Assembly (NCBI GenBank): GCA_024304995.1
Contig: JAMWZD010000002.1
Coordinates: 434,001-498,000 of the forward strand
DNA from: Rickettsiales bacterium
Lineage (GTDB): Bacteria > Pseudomonadota > Alphaproteobacteria > Rickettsiales > UBA998
DNA length: 64,000 nucleotides
Reading direction: 5' to 3'
The notes below the pieces were generated by a model that searched no databases, was not told where the DNA came from, and was given only the letters and a program-made list of their open reading frames with translations. Positions within the stretch are counted from its first letter, which is position 1, and every line of letters begins with the position of its first letter. The position numbers and the translations under genes are program-made. Of this stretch, positions 25,766 to 33,393 are shown piece after piece.

Positions 25766-27268
25766 TTATTTGTTACGCGCTATCGCCCGTTGCATGGCGC
25801 TGCCATATTCCGCAGCAATCTGATTTTTTGAATTTCGGAAACTATTGGCATCAGGCGTGGATACATTTATCACCACATTGACACTGCCACCCTGCATCGC
25901 TTCATTCGGAATCACCGTGCCAGAGTGGCGCGGCAGAATCATCTCTGGCCCACGCTCACCAACAATAATCGGCTTGCCTGCACCAAAATTGCCGCCATCG
26001 GCAAAAAAGCCACCAAAGAAATCGGTGATGTTTTTACCAAGACCATTCAGAACGGTGGAAAGCCCACCACTGCCACCAGATGGGCTGAACAGGTCACCAA
26101 CACTAAACCCTTTGCCACTGGTGTTCATGCCTTCAAACGCTTTGCGGAACTCACTGCTAAGCCAGACGCGGGAAATCTCCGACACGGTGCTTTTAAAGGT
26201 ACTTTTCCAGTTATCCAGATCGTTGATCATGTTGCCGATGCCATCGCCTGTGACGCGGGATATATCACTCATGGTATTACCAGCATCATGTTCAAATGCA
26301 CGCATTCCACCGAGCAATGGCACAGCGTTGGCATTAGGCAGAAAATTGACATAGTTACTGGCAGCATTTTTGGCTTTCTCTGTTTCTGTTGCAACACCTC
26401 TCCAGCTTTCACGCAATCCATCAATAGCTGCCTCTGCAGTACGGTCACTAATCAAACCAAAGAGCTGCTGAAGCCGAATGCTCATTTTTGCAACACCATT
26501 CATAATGCTGGATGTGAGTGTGGTGAATGCGCTTGCTACCCCATCCACCAGATCAAGAATTTTCATAAGCACAGGTGCAAGAGCGGAAAGCAGTTTACGT
26601 CCATTCGTGGCAGACTTTGTGACAAACTCATTCCATCGGTCATTTAATCCTGTCACGCGCTTTGCCTGTTCTGCTGTGACAACGCCTAATTCACGCGCCC
26701 GTGCGCGTAATTTTAACATGCCTTCTTCACCATCTGTCATGGTCTGCAGCAACGCCGTGCCTTCACTATCAAATAATTTAAATGCAAGTCGCAAACGGTC
26801 AGATTCATCAGCCGTTCCAGAGAGTGCGCGAGTAATTGCCATGAACTGTTCATCTACAGGTATTTTGCTTAATTGCACAGCATCCAGCCCTAATTCGCGC
26901 AAAGCATCTTTCCCTTCACCCATGCCTTTGGATGCTTCACCAATGCGCCGTGTCATGCGCTGCAAACCCATAGACATCTGACTGAACTGGACACCGCTCT
27001 GCTCACCCACAAACCGCAATTCTGACAGCGCTTCAGTGGAGATGTTCACCCGCTTGGCGAATTTGTCAATCTGCTCCACATTATCCACAATCGCTTTAAT
27101 GGCAGCGCCTGAAAACGCTCCAGCAATGGCAGGACCCATTGCACCGACAGAACCTTTCAACCCTTTAAACTTCTTCTGAACACCGTTAATGTTGTTCTTC
27201 ACCGAATCAAAGGCGCGCTTCGTTTTGTCGAATGCGAATATATTAAATTTTAAGCCGCCTCCAAGCAT
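25766..27268 (-). CDS. Phage tail tape measure protein
   Basis: A 500-residue protein with a helical N-terminus (DKTKRAFDSVKNNINGVQKKFKGLKGSVGAMGPAIAGAFSGAA), a hub-like helical middle, and the C-terminal motif ADGGNFGAGKPIIVGERGPEMILPRHSGTVIPNEAM that marks tape measure proteins of siphophages and GTAs. At roughly 1.5 angstrom per residue this predicts a tail of about 75 nm, short for a siphophage and near RcGTA length (a general rule, not a measurement). It starts ten bases after the frameshift product ends. Confidence 0.92.
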   Translation of the reverse strand: MLGGGLKFNIFAFDKTKRAFDSVKNNINGVQKKFKGLKGSVGAMGPAIAGAFSGAAIKAIVDNVEQIDKFAKRVNISTEALSELRFVGEQSGVQFSQMSMGLQRMTRRIGEASKGMGEGKDALRELGLDAVQLSKIPVDEQFMAITRALSGTADESDRLRLAFKLFDSEGTALLQTMTDGEEGMLKLRARARELGVVTAEQAKRVTGLNDRWNEFVTKSATNGRKLLSALAPVLMKILDLVDGVASAFTTLTSSIMNGVAKMSIRLQQLFGLISDRTAEAAIDGLRESWRGVATETEKAKNAASNYVNFLPNANAVPLLGGMRAFEHDAGNTMSDISRVTGDGIGNMINDLDNWKSTFKSTVSEISRVWLSSEFRKAFEGMNTSGKGFSVGDLFSPSGGSGGLSTVLNGLGKNITDFFGGFFADGGNFGAGKPIIVGERGPEMILPRHSGTVIPNEAMQGGSVNVVINVSTPDANSFRNSKNQIAAEYGSAMQRAIARNK

Positions 27269-27277
27269 GATGCACTC

Positions 27278-27771
27278 CTATGATTTGCCGTGAATTTTGT
27301 GAAATGCCAGCCAGTGATGAAACTCATCAACAGTCATTTCTTCCATAAGACGTTGCACGGTCATACCTAGCCTATCTGCCAACTGAAACATGAGAGACAG
27401 TGCAACGTCATTTTTTAGTTTTTTTCCGCTTCCTCAAAACGCTCATCATCCGATGCTCCAATGATAAGATTGGCGATGCGTTCTAGCACCACAGAATCCA
27501 TTTTGCGGAGCATGTCCTGCTTATGCTCACGAGTAAATATTTTCTTGCCTGCTACATCCCGCGCTTTTTCAATTAGCACTTCTGCTGCCAATTCATCGCT
27601 ATGTTTGACATAACGATTAATGACGGTTTTGTCTTTTAATGTCAGCGGCGTGAAATAAATGCAGGGCGTGTCTTTGTCACCTTCTTCCTTCCATTCGGGG
27701 ATGTCAACTTTAGTGGGTGATGATGCCAATGTCTCATAATGGGATTTGGCACGATTAATAATGTCGTTCAT
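27278..27771 (-). CDS. Tail assembly chaperone GT fusion made by minus-1 frameshift
   Basis: The zero-frame gene 27415-27771 ends GCG GAA AAA AAC TAA. The in-frame heptamer A AAA AAC at 27418-27424 is a classic minus-1 slippery sequence. After slippage the frame continues as LKNDVALSLMFQLADRLGMT, through an EFHHWLAFHK segment, and stops at 27278-27280, adding 46 residues. The added part looks like the T domain of lambda gpGT (a W-L-A motif), which recruits the tail tube protein to the tape measure. Position between V and H equivalents is exactly as in lambda. Confidence 0.88.
27415..27771 (-). CDS. Tail assembly chaperone G-like protein (zero-frame product)
   Basis: A 118-residue soluble helical protein with the pattern of tail assembly chaperones (WKEEGDKDTPCIYFTPLTLKDKTVINRYVK). 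It is the main product; a minority of ribosomes would shift at 27418-27424 into the T extension. It lies between the tail tube and tape measure genes. The stop TAA follows the slippery site immediately, typical of this recoding site. Confidence 0.88.
   Translation of the reverse strand: MNDIINRAKSHYETLASSPTKVDIPEWKEEGDKDTPCIYFTPLTLKDKTVINRYVKHSDELAAEVLIEKARDVAGKKIFTREHKQDMLRKMDSVVLERIANLIIGASDDERFEEAEKN
27418..27424 (-). promoter_or_regulatory. Programmed minus-1 ribosomal frameshift site (A AAA AAC)
   Basis: On the minus strand the codons read GAA AAA AAC TAA, so A AAA AAC is in the correct X XXY YYZ phase. A-tRNA pairs can re-pair fully in the minus-1 frame. A stop follows at once in frame 0, and an open, homologous-looking T domain follows in frame minus 1. 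Confidence 0.88.
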
Positions 27772-27789
27772 GTTTTTCTCCTTTAATTA

Positions 27790-28188
27790 TTATGCAACAA
27801 CACCAAGATTAAGTGGACCATTACCTTGAAGGCTAAATGCTGCTTCAACAATGCCATCTAGCGGATTATTGCGCGTTATTGATGTTACAATAGCATTGCC
27901 CGAAAATTCACTATCACCTGATGCATCTCCTTCAGGGTAAAGATTGACTGCAACGCTTGCACCTTCCACAAGCACATTCTGCCCATCTGCGTCTGATGGG
28001 TCGTAAAAACAGTTTATGGATGCCGTCCAGCTTTTCCATGTATGTTTAAATGTTTTCCAGCCTAATGTGTTGCTTTGGCTGGTATCATCAGCCGTATCTG
28101 CCGTCACTTCAATTGTAAAATCACGCACTTCTGCAATCACATTCGTGCCAATTTTCACCGTGCCGTCTTTTCCGCAATGCGTTGCCAT
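27790..28188 (-). CDS. Major tail tube protein (lambda V position)
   Basis: A 132-residue protein. The start GKDGTVKIGTNVIAEVRDFTIEVTADTADDTSQSNTLGWKTFKHTWKSWTASINCFYDP is characteristic of tail tube proteins of this class, with a beta-rich core and a C-terminal sheet strand (AAFSLQGNGPLNL). It lies between the tail terminator gene and the chaperone gene, as in lambda. Confidence 0.85.
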   Translation of the reverse strand: MATHCGKDGTVKIGTNVIAEVRDFTIEVTADTADDTSQSNTLGWKTFKHTWKSWTASINCFYDPSDADGQNVLVEGASVAVNLYPEGDASGDSEFSGNAIVTSITRNNPLDGIVEAAFSLQGNGPLNLGVVA

Positions 28189-28209
28189 AAAATCCTCTTT
28201 TTAGTTGGT

Positions 28210-28641
28210 TTAGTCGATTATGTCAGCCGTTGTCGGGCTTGTGGTGTATTTTGTGGTAAACAGTAATATGCAAACGCAGACCACATTTTCACCTTCTTTC
28301 ATCAAATCTTTGTCAGTCGCTGTGATCTGAATATCTTTTGTTAGTGCATTCAGTGCTTCATCCTGACTGATTGCCAGTTCTGCTTTCATCGCCAGCGCAT
28401 CCACCTTTTCGTCAAAATCACCACCCTGCACATAAATCTCAACAGTGAGCTGCGTGACGCGCTCCACCGTATCGCGTGAAATCAGTGCGGATTCTTCGCC
28501 CGTGGTGTAAACACACATGCCTGGCAATTCATGGGGCTTTAACGGATAAACCCGCGCAGGAAATACACGCTGCTGCAAATCAGCAATGCCTTTCAGTGCA
28601 GCAACGGCGGCATCACGTATTTTCGTGCGGGGATGTTTCAT
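28210..28641 (-). CDS. Tail terminator-like protein (lambda U position)
   Basis: A 143-residue protein. The sequence (IRDAAVAALKG, RVYPLKPHELPGMCVYTTGEESA, LTVEIYVQG, AELAISQDEALNALTKDIQIT) follows the alpha-beta plan of gpU-type tail terminators, which cap the tail tube. The start overlaps the stop of the FII-like gene as ATGA. Assignment rests on pattern and position. Confidence 0.75.
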   Translation of the reverse strand: MKHPRTKIRDAAVAALKGIADLQQRVFPARVYPLKPHELPGMCVYTTGEESALISRDTVERVTQLTVEIYVQGGDFDEKVDALAMKAELAISQDEALNALTKDIQITATDKDLMKEGENVVCVCILLFTTKYTTSPTTADIID

Positions 28642-28943
28642 TGTATTTTGCTCAACACTAATATGGTTGTGCCTGTGCCGTCTGGCTTGGTGTCCTCTAC
28701 CTCATAACGTGTGCCGCGAATGATCAGCAATGCGCCATATGCCTCTGTCACGTCAGCAGATGCACAATGGAACACTGGCATGGTTGAGGAAATCGCAACC
28801 ATGCCATCACCATCCAGTGGAATGTGTTCACTGTCGAATATGCCCATAATTTGAGATTGTGAACCATCGTGAAGTTCAAGCGTTGCTTCTTCACCAAAAT
28901 CATCCACATCAAAAAACTGGGCAATATTCTCTTCAAACGGCAT
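28638..28943 (-). CDS. Head-tail connector protein (lambda FII-like)
   Basis: A 101-residue small beta-barrel protein (FFDVDDFGEEATLELHDGSQSQIMGIFDSEH and RGTRYEVEDTKPDGTGTTILVLSK) fitting the FII/Phage_attach family that joins head and tail. It follows the FI-position gene and is coupled to the tail terminator gene by a four-base overlap. Confidence 0.75.
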   Translation of the reverse strand: MPFEENIAQFFDVDDFGEEATLELHDGSQSQIMGIFDSEHIPLDGDGMVAISSTMPVFHCASADVTEAYGALLIIRGTRYEVEDTKPDGTGTTILVLSKIQ

Positions 28944-28952
28944 ATCACCTGC

Positions 28953-29372
28953 TTACGATTGCGTAGCCAGCGCAGTGTCCAGCTTCTCCTGCAATTCTTC
29001 CAAAGAATCACGGCTGCTATAACTCACCTTCAAACGGTCAAGTTCAGCCTTGATTTCCTTTTTCGTAAGCTGGTCATTGCCAGTCTCATCACCACCGCCT
29101 GCGTCACCACCATCCCCGCCAGTATCTTTTTTTGATGCTGGGGGCGCTGATGGTGGCTTTGGAGAGCCGCGCTTTAAAGATGCCTGATGCGCATCAATAA
29201 TTGCTTTATCTTCTGTGGTGAGTTTTTCCACAGGTTTGGCTTTGCCTGCAGCAAACAGGTCTCTCGCTTCTTTTTCCTCTGCATGATAAGACTTGCCTGC
29301 AGCCACAGGTTTTTCTCCCACCATGCAAGGATGCACGATGGTAATATGAATTTTAGGTTGTTGTTTTGCCAT
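28953..29372 (-). CDS. FI-position head protein with C-terminal HeH/SAP-like domain
   Basis: A 139-residue protein. The N-terminus (IHITIVHPCMVGEKPVAAGKSYHAEEKEARDLFAAGKAKPVE) resembles DUF7210-like modules found next to capsid genes. A flexible Pro/Gly/Asp-rich linker is followed by a C-terminal helix-extended-loop-helix domain (LTKKEIKAELDRLKVSYSSRDSLEELQEKLD). It probably helps head maturation or DNA packaging, as lambda FI does; this is inferred from position. Confidence 0.65.
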   Translation of the reverse strand: MAKQQPKIHITIVHPCMVGEKPVAAGKSYHAEEKEARDLFAAGKAKPVEKLTTEDKAIIDAHQASLKRGSPKPPSAPPASKKDTGGDGGDAGGGDETGNDQLTKKEIKAELDRLKVSYSSRDSLEELQEKLDTALATQS

Positions 29373-29386
29373 GTTAGTTTTGCTCC

Positions 29387-30733
29387 TTATGCGGATTTAG
29401 TGAGAACATCAAATGATTGTGCATGACGAACAGCAATATCAACGTCCTGCATTCCAATGACCTTAACGCCACCATCATCATCATCGCTGTAAGGGTTCAC
29501 CAGCATATCAAGCACACCCCATTCACCAATCAGCAAATCGTTGAAGTTACCGAAAATTTGCGTATCCGCAGGAATTTGATTGGATGCATGTGCCATATAG
29601 CCATTCAAATCGCCAATGCCTGGCATTCCTGGCATATTGTTCCAGATAAACTGAGCTGTTCCTGCAGCTTTTTCAGTCTGCTTCATCGCACCGCGCAGTG
29701 TTGGTGTTGTAACATAATGCATGGTATTATTAAGCGCATTTTGTGTGGCAACACGTGTTTCCTGATCAACAATGTCACCCCATTGCGGAACAGTGGTAAA
29801 TGTGCCAGCACCGACTCCAGAAATATTGATAATGCCTGTAGGTTCACCACTATTACCTGAGCCATCAAAAACAGCAGCGTCTATTGACAGTCCGAGTGAT
29901 TCTGCAATATCCTGTCGCACCATATTCTCAATATCAGGTGAAGATTGCTGAATCATGCGACGACTATATTTAATTTTAGATGCTACCGTATGAGGTGTAA
30001 GCGCAACGCTTCCTGTAGCTAAATCAGATTGCGGTACTGACTCGCCCTCAACTATCCAGTAGCTGGTTGCGCCACCTGTTTGTTTTGGAATAGAGAGATT
30101 ACCTACTAAGCCAGAAAGTATGCGTCCACCCAACCGTGGAATCAGCATTTGATTGCGTAACAAATCAATGAAGTTTGCAGCATCATGCATGGTGGCAACT
30201 AATTCTGCACCTTGTCCCGCTGTTCCCGTTTCCATATCACGCTTAGCGGCATGACGCTTGACCATCAGCACGTCCATAGGTATTTGAATATTACCTTTGA
30301 AACGTTTATCTTTATATTTATCTCGCGTGGCTTTCATCACTTCGAGTTCAAAACCCGCACGACTCCAATCCTGATCCATAGCAGCTTCCAGAGCGCGAAC
30401 TACACTGAAAGACCGTGCCTCCTGTTCATTCAAACCAATTTTTGGATTATTATCTGCAAAACGCACTGCATTATTGTCGCTTCGCGCTATTGAGTCTAAA
30501 ACAGTTTGTGTGAAATCTGCAACGCTGCGTCCTTCTGAAATAAAACGTTGCGCAATTTTGTCAATATCAGCCAGATTGCGTGCATGTGCATTCGCAATAT
30601 CATGAATAGATTGTGTGCGTTTACGCTCTGCTGCTAGCGCTTCATTTACAGCAACTTGTGTAGACTGAGCTGGCGCACGTTCTCCAGATGCATTATCTGG
30701 CAATGCATGTGCGTTTTGGTTATGTGGTTCCAT
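29387..30733 (-). CDS. Internal in-frame start giving a 448-residue capsid protein
   Basis: The ATG at 30733 is in frame with the 642-residue fusion at residue 195 and has a strong GAGGA (30740-30744) six bases upstream. It begins MEPHNQNAHALPDN right after the protease domain. The predicted 448 residues are a normal length for a delta-domain plus HK97 capsid protein, so the phage probably makes the bulk capsid protein from this start and the fusion in smaller amount, like lambda C/Nu3 nesting. Production is inferred from the ribosome site. Confidence 0.65.
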   Translation of the reverse strand: MEPHNQNAHALPDNASGERAPAQSTQVAVNEALAAERKRTQSIHDIANAHARNLADIDKIAQRFISEGRSVADFTQTVLDSIARSDNNAVRFADNNPKIGLNEQEARSFSVVRALEAAMDQDWSRAGFELEVMKATRDKYKDKRFKGNIQIPMDVLMVKRHAAKRDMETGTAGQGAELVATMHDAANFIDLLRNQMLIPRLGGRILSGLVGNLSIPKQTGGATSYWIVEGESVPQSDLATGSVALTPHTVASKIKYSRRMIQQSSPDIENMVRQDIAESLGLSIDAAVFDGSGNSGEPTGIINISGVGAGTFTTVPQWGDIVDQETRVATQNALNNTMHYVTTPTLRGAMKQTEKAAGTAQFIWNNMPGMPGIGDLNGYMAHASNQIPADTQIFGNFNDLLIGEWGVLDMLVNPYSDDDDGGVKVIGMQDVDIAVRHAQSFDVLTKSA

Positions 30734-31315
30734 TGTTAATCCTCGTTGTTGATGTTGTTGGGGTTCAATAAATGTGATAGGACGTGATGCTTCTGCATCA
30801 CGTCCGATACCTGCTTGCATATCGGCTGGGATAGAAACAATAGAAATTTCATATGGCTCCCAGTCCACTGCGCGATATTTGCTTGGAACGCCTTCACTGC
30901 CTGCTTCCACAAGCAGCAGACGGTTCACGAAATATCCAACAGATATATTTTTTCGGATGCCATCTTTGACATCCTGATAAATTTCTTCGGCGCGGGCAGA
31001 TTTGCCAAAACGCACAGTGGCACGACCTTTCTTGCCTTCAATGCGTGCAGATGTAATTACGCCAATCTGGTCTTGCCAGTTGTGATCAACCAATAATGCA
31101 GCGCTGCCAGATGCAAGGCGAGACATATTGACTTCACCTTTACCATGCCCAAGCACTTCAAGACCAAAATAACGCTCAACTTCTGATTCTTCGGTGGAAA
31201 AAACAACATCTACCGTGCGCTCTTCTGCATCCTCTGGCACTTCAATGCGCATTTGGCGTGAAAGCATTTTGCCTTTTTCAATTCGTTCCTGCATGACTAT
31301 TTCAGGCATCATCAT
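29387..31315 (-). CDS. Fused prohead protease and HK97-type major capsid protein
   Basis: A 642-residue polyprotein. Residues about 20-190 form an HK97-type prohead protease (TVDVVFSTEESEVERYFGLEVLGH, ALLVDHNWQDQIGVI, ISVGYFVNRL, EPYEISIVSIPAD). Residues from about 290 form an HK97-fold capsid protein (IPRLGGRILSGLVGNLSIPKQTGGATSYWIVEGES, AVFDGSGNSGEPTGIINISG, QIFGNFNDLLIGEWGVLDMLVNPYS). A Gln/Ala-rich helical delta-domain-like linker lies between. It overlaps the portal stop by 14 bases. An internal start at 30733 would give the capsid part alone. Confidence 0.9.
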   Translation of the reverse strand: MMMPEIVMQERIEKGKMLSRQMRIEVPEDAEERTVDVVFSTEESEVERYFGLEVLGHGKGEVNMSRLASGSAALLVDHNWQDQIGVITSARIEGKKGRATVRFGKSARAEEIYQDVKDGIRKNISVGYFVNRLLLVEAGSEGVPSKYRAVDWEPYEISIVSIPADMQAGIGRDAEASRPITFIEPQQHQQRGLTMEPHNQNAHALPDNASGERAPAQSTQVAVNEALAAERKRTQSIHDIANAHARNLADIDKIAQRFISEGRSVADFTQTVLDSIARSDNNAVRFADNNPKIGLNEQEARSFSVVRALEAAMDQDWSRAGFELEVMKATRDKYKDKRFKGNIQIPMDVLMVKRHAAKRDMETGTAGQGAELVATMHDAANFIDLLRNQMLIPRLGGRILSGLVGNLSIPKQTGGATSYWIVEGESVPQSDLATGSVALTPHTVASKIKYSRRMIQQSSPDIENMVRQDIAESLGLSIDAAVFDGSGNSGEPTGIINISGVGAGTFTTVPQWGDIVDQETRVATQNALNNTMHYVTTPTLRGAMKQTEKAAGTAQFIWNNMPGMPGIGDLNGYMAHASNQIPADTQIFGNFNDLLIGEWGVLDMLVNPYSDDDDGGVKVIGMQDVDIAVRHAQSFDVLTKSA

Positions 31316-32834
31316 CCTCTTGAGTAAGTTCTTTTATGACTTCATCTGAAAGGGTACTGCCTGCTTTTGGCTCTGTGATGCTGTATTTTTCGCGCAGGCG
31401 CATTTCGCGGGCTTTATCACGCAAAACATCTTCATATTCAACGCCCTGTTCGGCGCAAATGCGGGTGAGGGAGGTAATGCCCATATCGACAGATTCTTTA
31501 TGCGCTTTCACTTCTTTCAGCGGATCAACCCATGTCCATCCGCGCGCACGCCATGACGCAGCGTCATAATCCACCAGCCTTTCAATCGGCAGTTTCACTG
31601 CACCCGCGGTGATGCTCATGAGCAGCCAATCGTTGAAAATGGCATCATGCAATTGTTCAATCATGAATGTCTGAGTGCATTTATAATAATCACGTTCAGA
31701 AAGATTGGATTGCCTGAGTGATGAATAATTCACACCTTCATAATCATTGGCAGCAGTGTTGTATCCAATCCCCAACCCGCTAAAAATGCCGCGTAAAATC
31801 CGCTTGGTGAACATTTCAAAACCGCCAGATGGATAAGACGGGTCAAAAGCCTGAAATTCAATGCCATCTGGTAGCTGTTCAAATGTACCAGGGTCGAAAT
31901 CTGTAATGGCAACCTTGTTGCCATTATTATCAATAACTTCATCGTCACCAACGTAATTCTCACCATCCTTGGTTTTGAAGAATCCCATTTTGGAAGCACC
32001 CGCCCGCGCCGCAGTCAGTTCTGCCTGCTCATAGCCATCCAGCATTTTTGCACGTGCCATTGAAGATACACCCCACGGAATACCACGGCGCTGGCTTGGG
32101 CGCTCCCGCAAAAAGAGATGCACCATACGGTCAGCAGGAATGCGCATGGTTTTGCTGTTTTTGCGTTGCCCCAGCACCGTATCACCTGGATGTAGTTCCA
32201 GCACATGATAAGCTACCACCTGATTGCGGGGATTATATTCAATACCCATACGGATATGATTGCCATTTTCCAAACGCTTGTTTAAATCCAGTGGCACGTG
32301 ATCAGCTTCAATCAGTTCAAGTGAGAATCCGAATGGATTGTTAGATTCACGGTGTTTTCGGATAAAGATTTCACCATCAATGAAAATATTCTGCATTGCC
32401 ATATTTTGCACGGTCAGAAAGCTGTCCATGCCATCATAAGTGCAGTATCGTTTTTTGCACCAGCGCTTCCACGCATCCTCAATCAGCAGATTAGCACCTT
32501 CATCTTCTTCCACACTACCATCTGGCAATAACCCTTTGACAATCCGCATCTGAAGCATGATGCCTGATGCACCGATTACATTTTCTTTATGTAGTTTGAT
32601 TGCACGTGCAAAATAGGGGTCATTCATGCATAAATATCGTGAACGCGCCCGTACGCGATAGACTTGCTGACGGATGATTGTATCTGCGGATACGCAGGTT
32701 GTCGTCCATCCTGCATTGAGCGCATCCACTTTCGCAGCATCTAAAAACCGTGTGCCTGCAGGACGAAACATCGGCAAACGCGATTGTCTCTTTTGCACAG
32801 GATACGACTTTTTGTTTTTCCCGAAACCAAACAT
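31302..32834 (-). CDS. Lambda-family portal protein
   Basis: A 510-residue portal protein. It has the lambda portal pattern: RARSRYLCMNDPYFARAIKLHKENVIGASGIMLQ, then WKRWCKKRYCTYDGMDSFLTVQNMAMQNIFIDGEIFIRKHRE, then SMARAKMLDGYEQAELTAARAGASKMGFF and YEGVNYSSLRQSNLSERDYYKCTQTFMIEQLHDAIFNDWL. Length is usual. It overlaps by one base the preceding gene and by 14 bases the capsid fusion gene. Confidence 0.93.
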   Translation of the reverse strand: MFGFGKNKKSYPVQKRQSRLPMFRPAGTRFLDAAKVDALNAGWTTTCVSADTIIRQQVYRVRARSRYLCMNDPYFARAIKLHKENVIGASGIMLQMRIVKGLLPDGSVEEDEGANLLIEDAWKRWCKKRYCTYDGMDSFLTVQNMAMQNIFIDGEIFIRKHRESNNPFGFSLELIEADHVPLDLNKRLENGNHIRMGIEYNPRNQVVAYHVLELHPGDTVLGQRKNSKTMRIPADRMVHLFLRERPSQRRGIPWGVSSMARAKMLDGYEQAELTAARAGASKMGFFKTKDGENYVGDDEVIDNNGNKVAITDFDPGTFEQLPDGIEFQAFDPSYPSGGFEMFTKRILRGIFSGLGIGYNTAANDYEGVNYSSLRQSNLSERDYYKCTQTFMIEQLHDAIFNDWLLMSITAGAVKLPIERLVDYDAASWRARGWTWVDPLKEVKAHKESVDMGITSLTRICAEQGVEYEDVLRDKAREMRLREKYSITEPKAGSTLSDEVIKELTQEDDDA

Positions 32835-33388
32835 TATGTGTTAAACCGCGTTTGAATTTTGCTGCTTTTTCCTTTGCCAGCTCTGCGCAGCTCGGCTTGA
32901 TAAAAACCCTTATATTTTGAGTGCCACGACAATAATTCTGCAACATCCATCCGCGAAAGGGAACGTCCGTTAATGCTGTAGCTTTGCTGGTCAAGAGAGG
33001 CACGATTTTCGATAATAGCTTCCAGCGCATCCAGCGTTTTCTTTGTATGGCTGCGCCCGTCATATCCCTCTGGCAAGATTGCTAAATCAGGCTTGACGAG
33101 AAAGTCACCTGTGCTGACAGTAGCACGCTCGCTGGTACTTTTATGAACAGCAACTGCCTGCCACCAGTAATTGCCATCTTTCAGGTCTGCTGTTTGTGCG
33201 CTGGAGAGTAGCACACTATGCGTTATGCCATCATTGTTTTGTGTCGCTGTCACGTCAAGTGATGATGCACCGCGTATATTATAGCTTACCGTCCATTCAC
33301 TAGACGGATAGTCTGCAAATGTCTTTTGCCACTGAACGGTGTCGCCCTGTGTCAATTCCAGCGGTTCGGTTGTTGCAATCATTCGCAC
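32834..33388 (-). CDS. Protein at the lambda W position (head-tail joining candidate)
   Basis: A 184-residue protein. The N-terminal 95 residues are beta-rich (LELTQGDTVQWQKTFADYPSSEWTVSYNIRG). The C-terminal 75 residues are helical (TKKTLDALEAIIENRASLDQQSYSINGRSLSRMDVAELLSWHSKYKGFYQAELRRA), a pattern seen in gpW-like or tail-adaptor proteins encoded between terminase and portal. Starts at 33388 or 33382 are both possible. The additional beta domain makes it longer than lambda gpW (68 residues). Confidence 0.6.
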   Translation of the reverse strand: MRMIATTEPLELTQGDTVQWQKTFADYPSSEWTVSYNIRGASSLDVTATQNNDGITHSVLLSSAQTADLKDGNYWWQAVAVHKSTSERATVSTGDFLVKPDLAILPEGYDGRSHTKKTLDALEAIIENRASLDQQSYSINGRSLSRMDVAELLSWHSKYKGFYQAELRRAGKGKSSKIQTRFNT

Positions 33389-33393
33389 TCACA

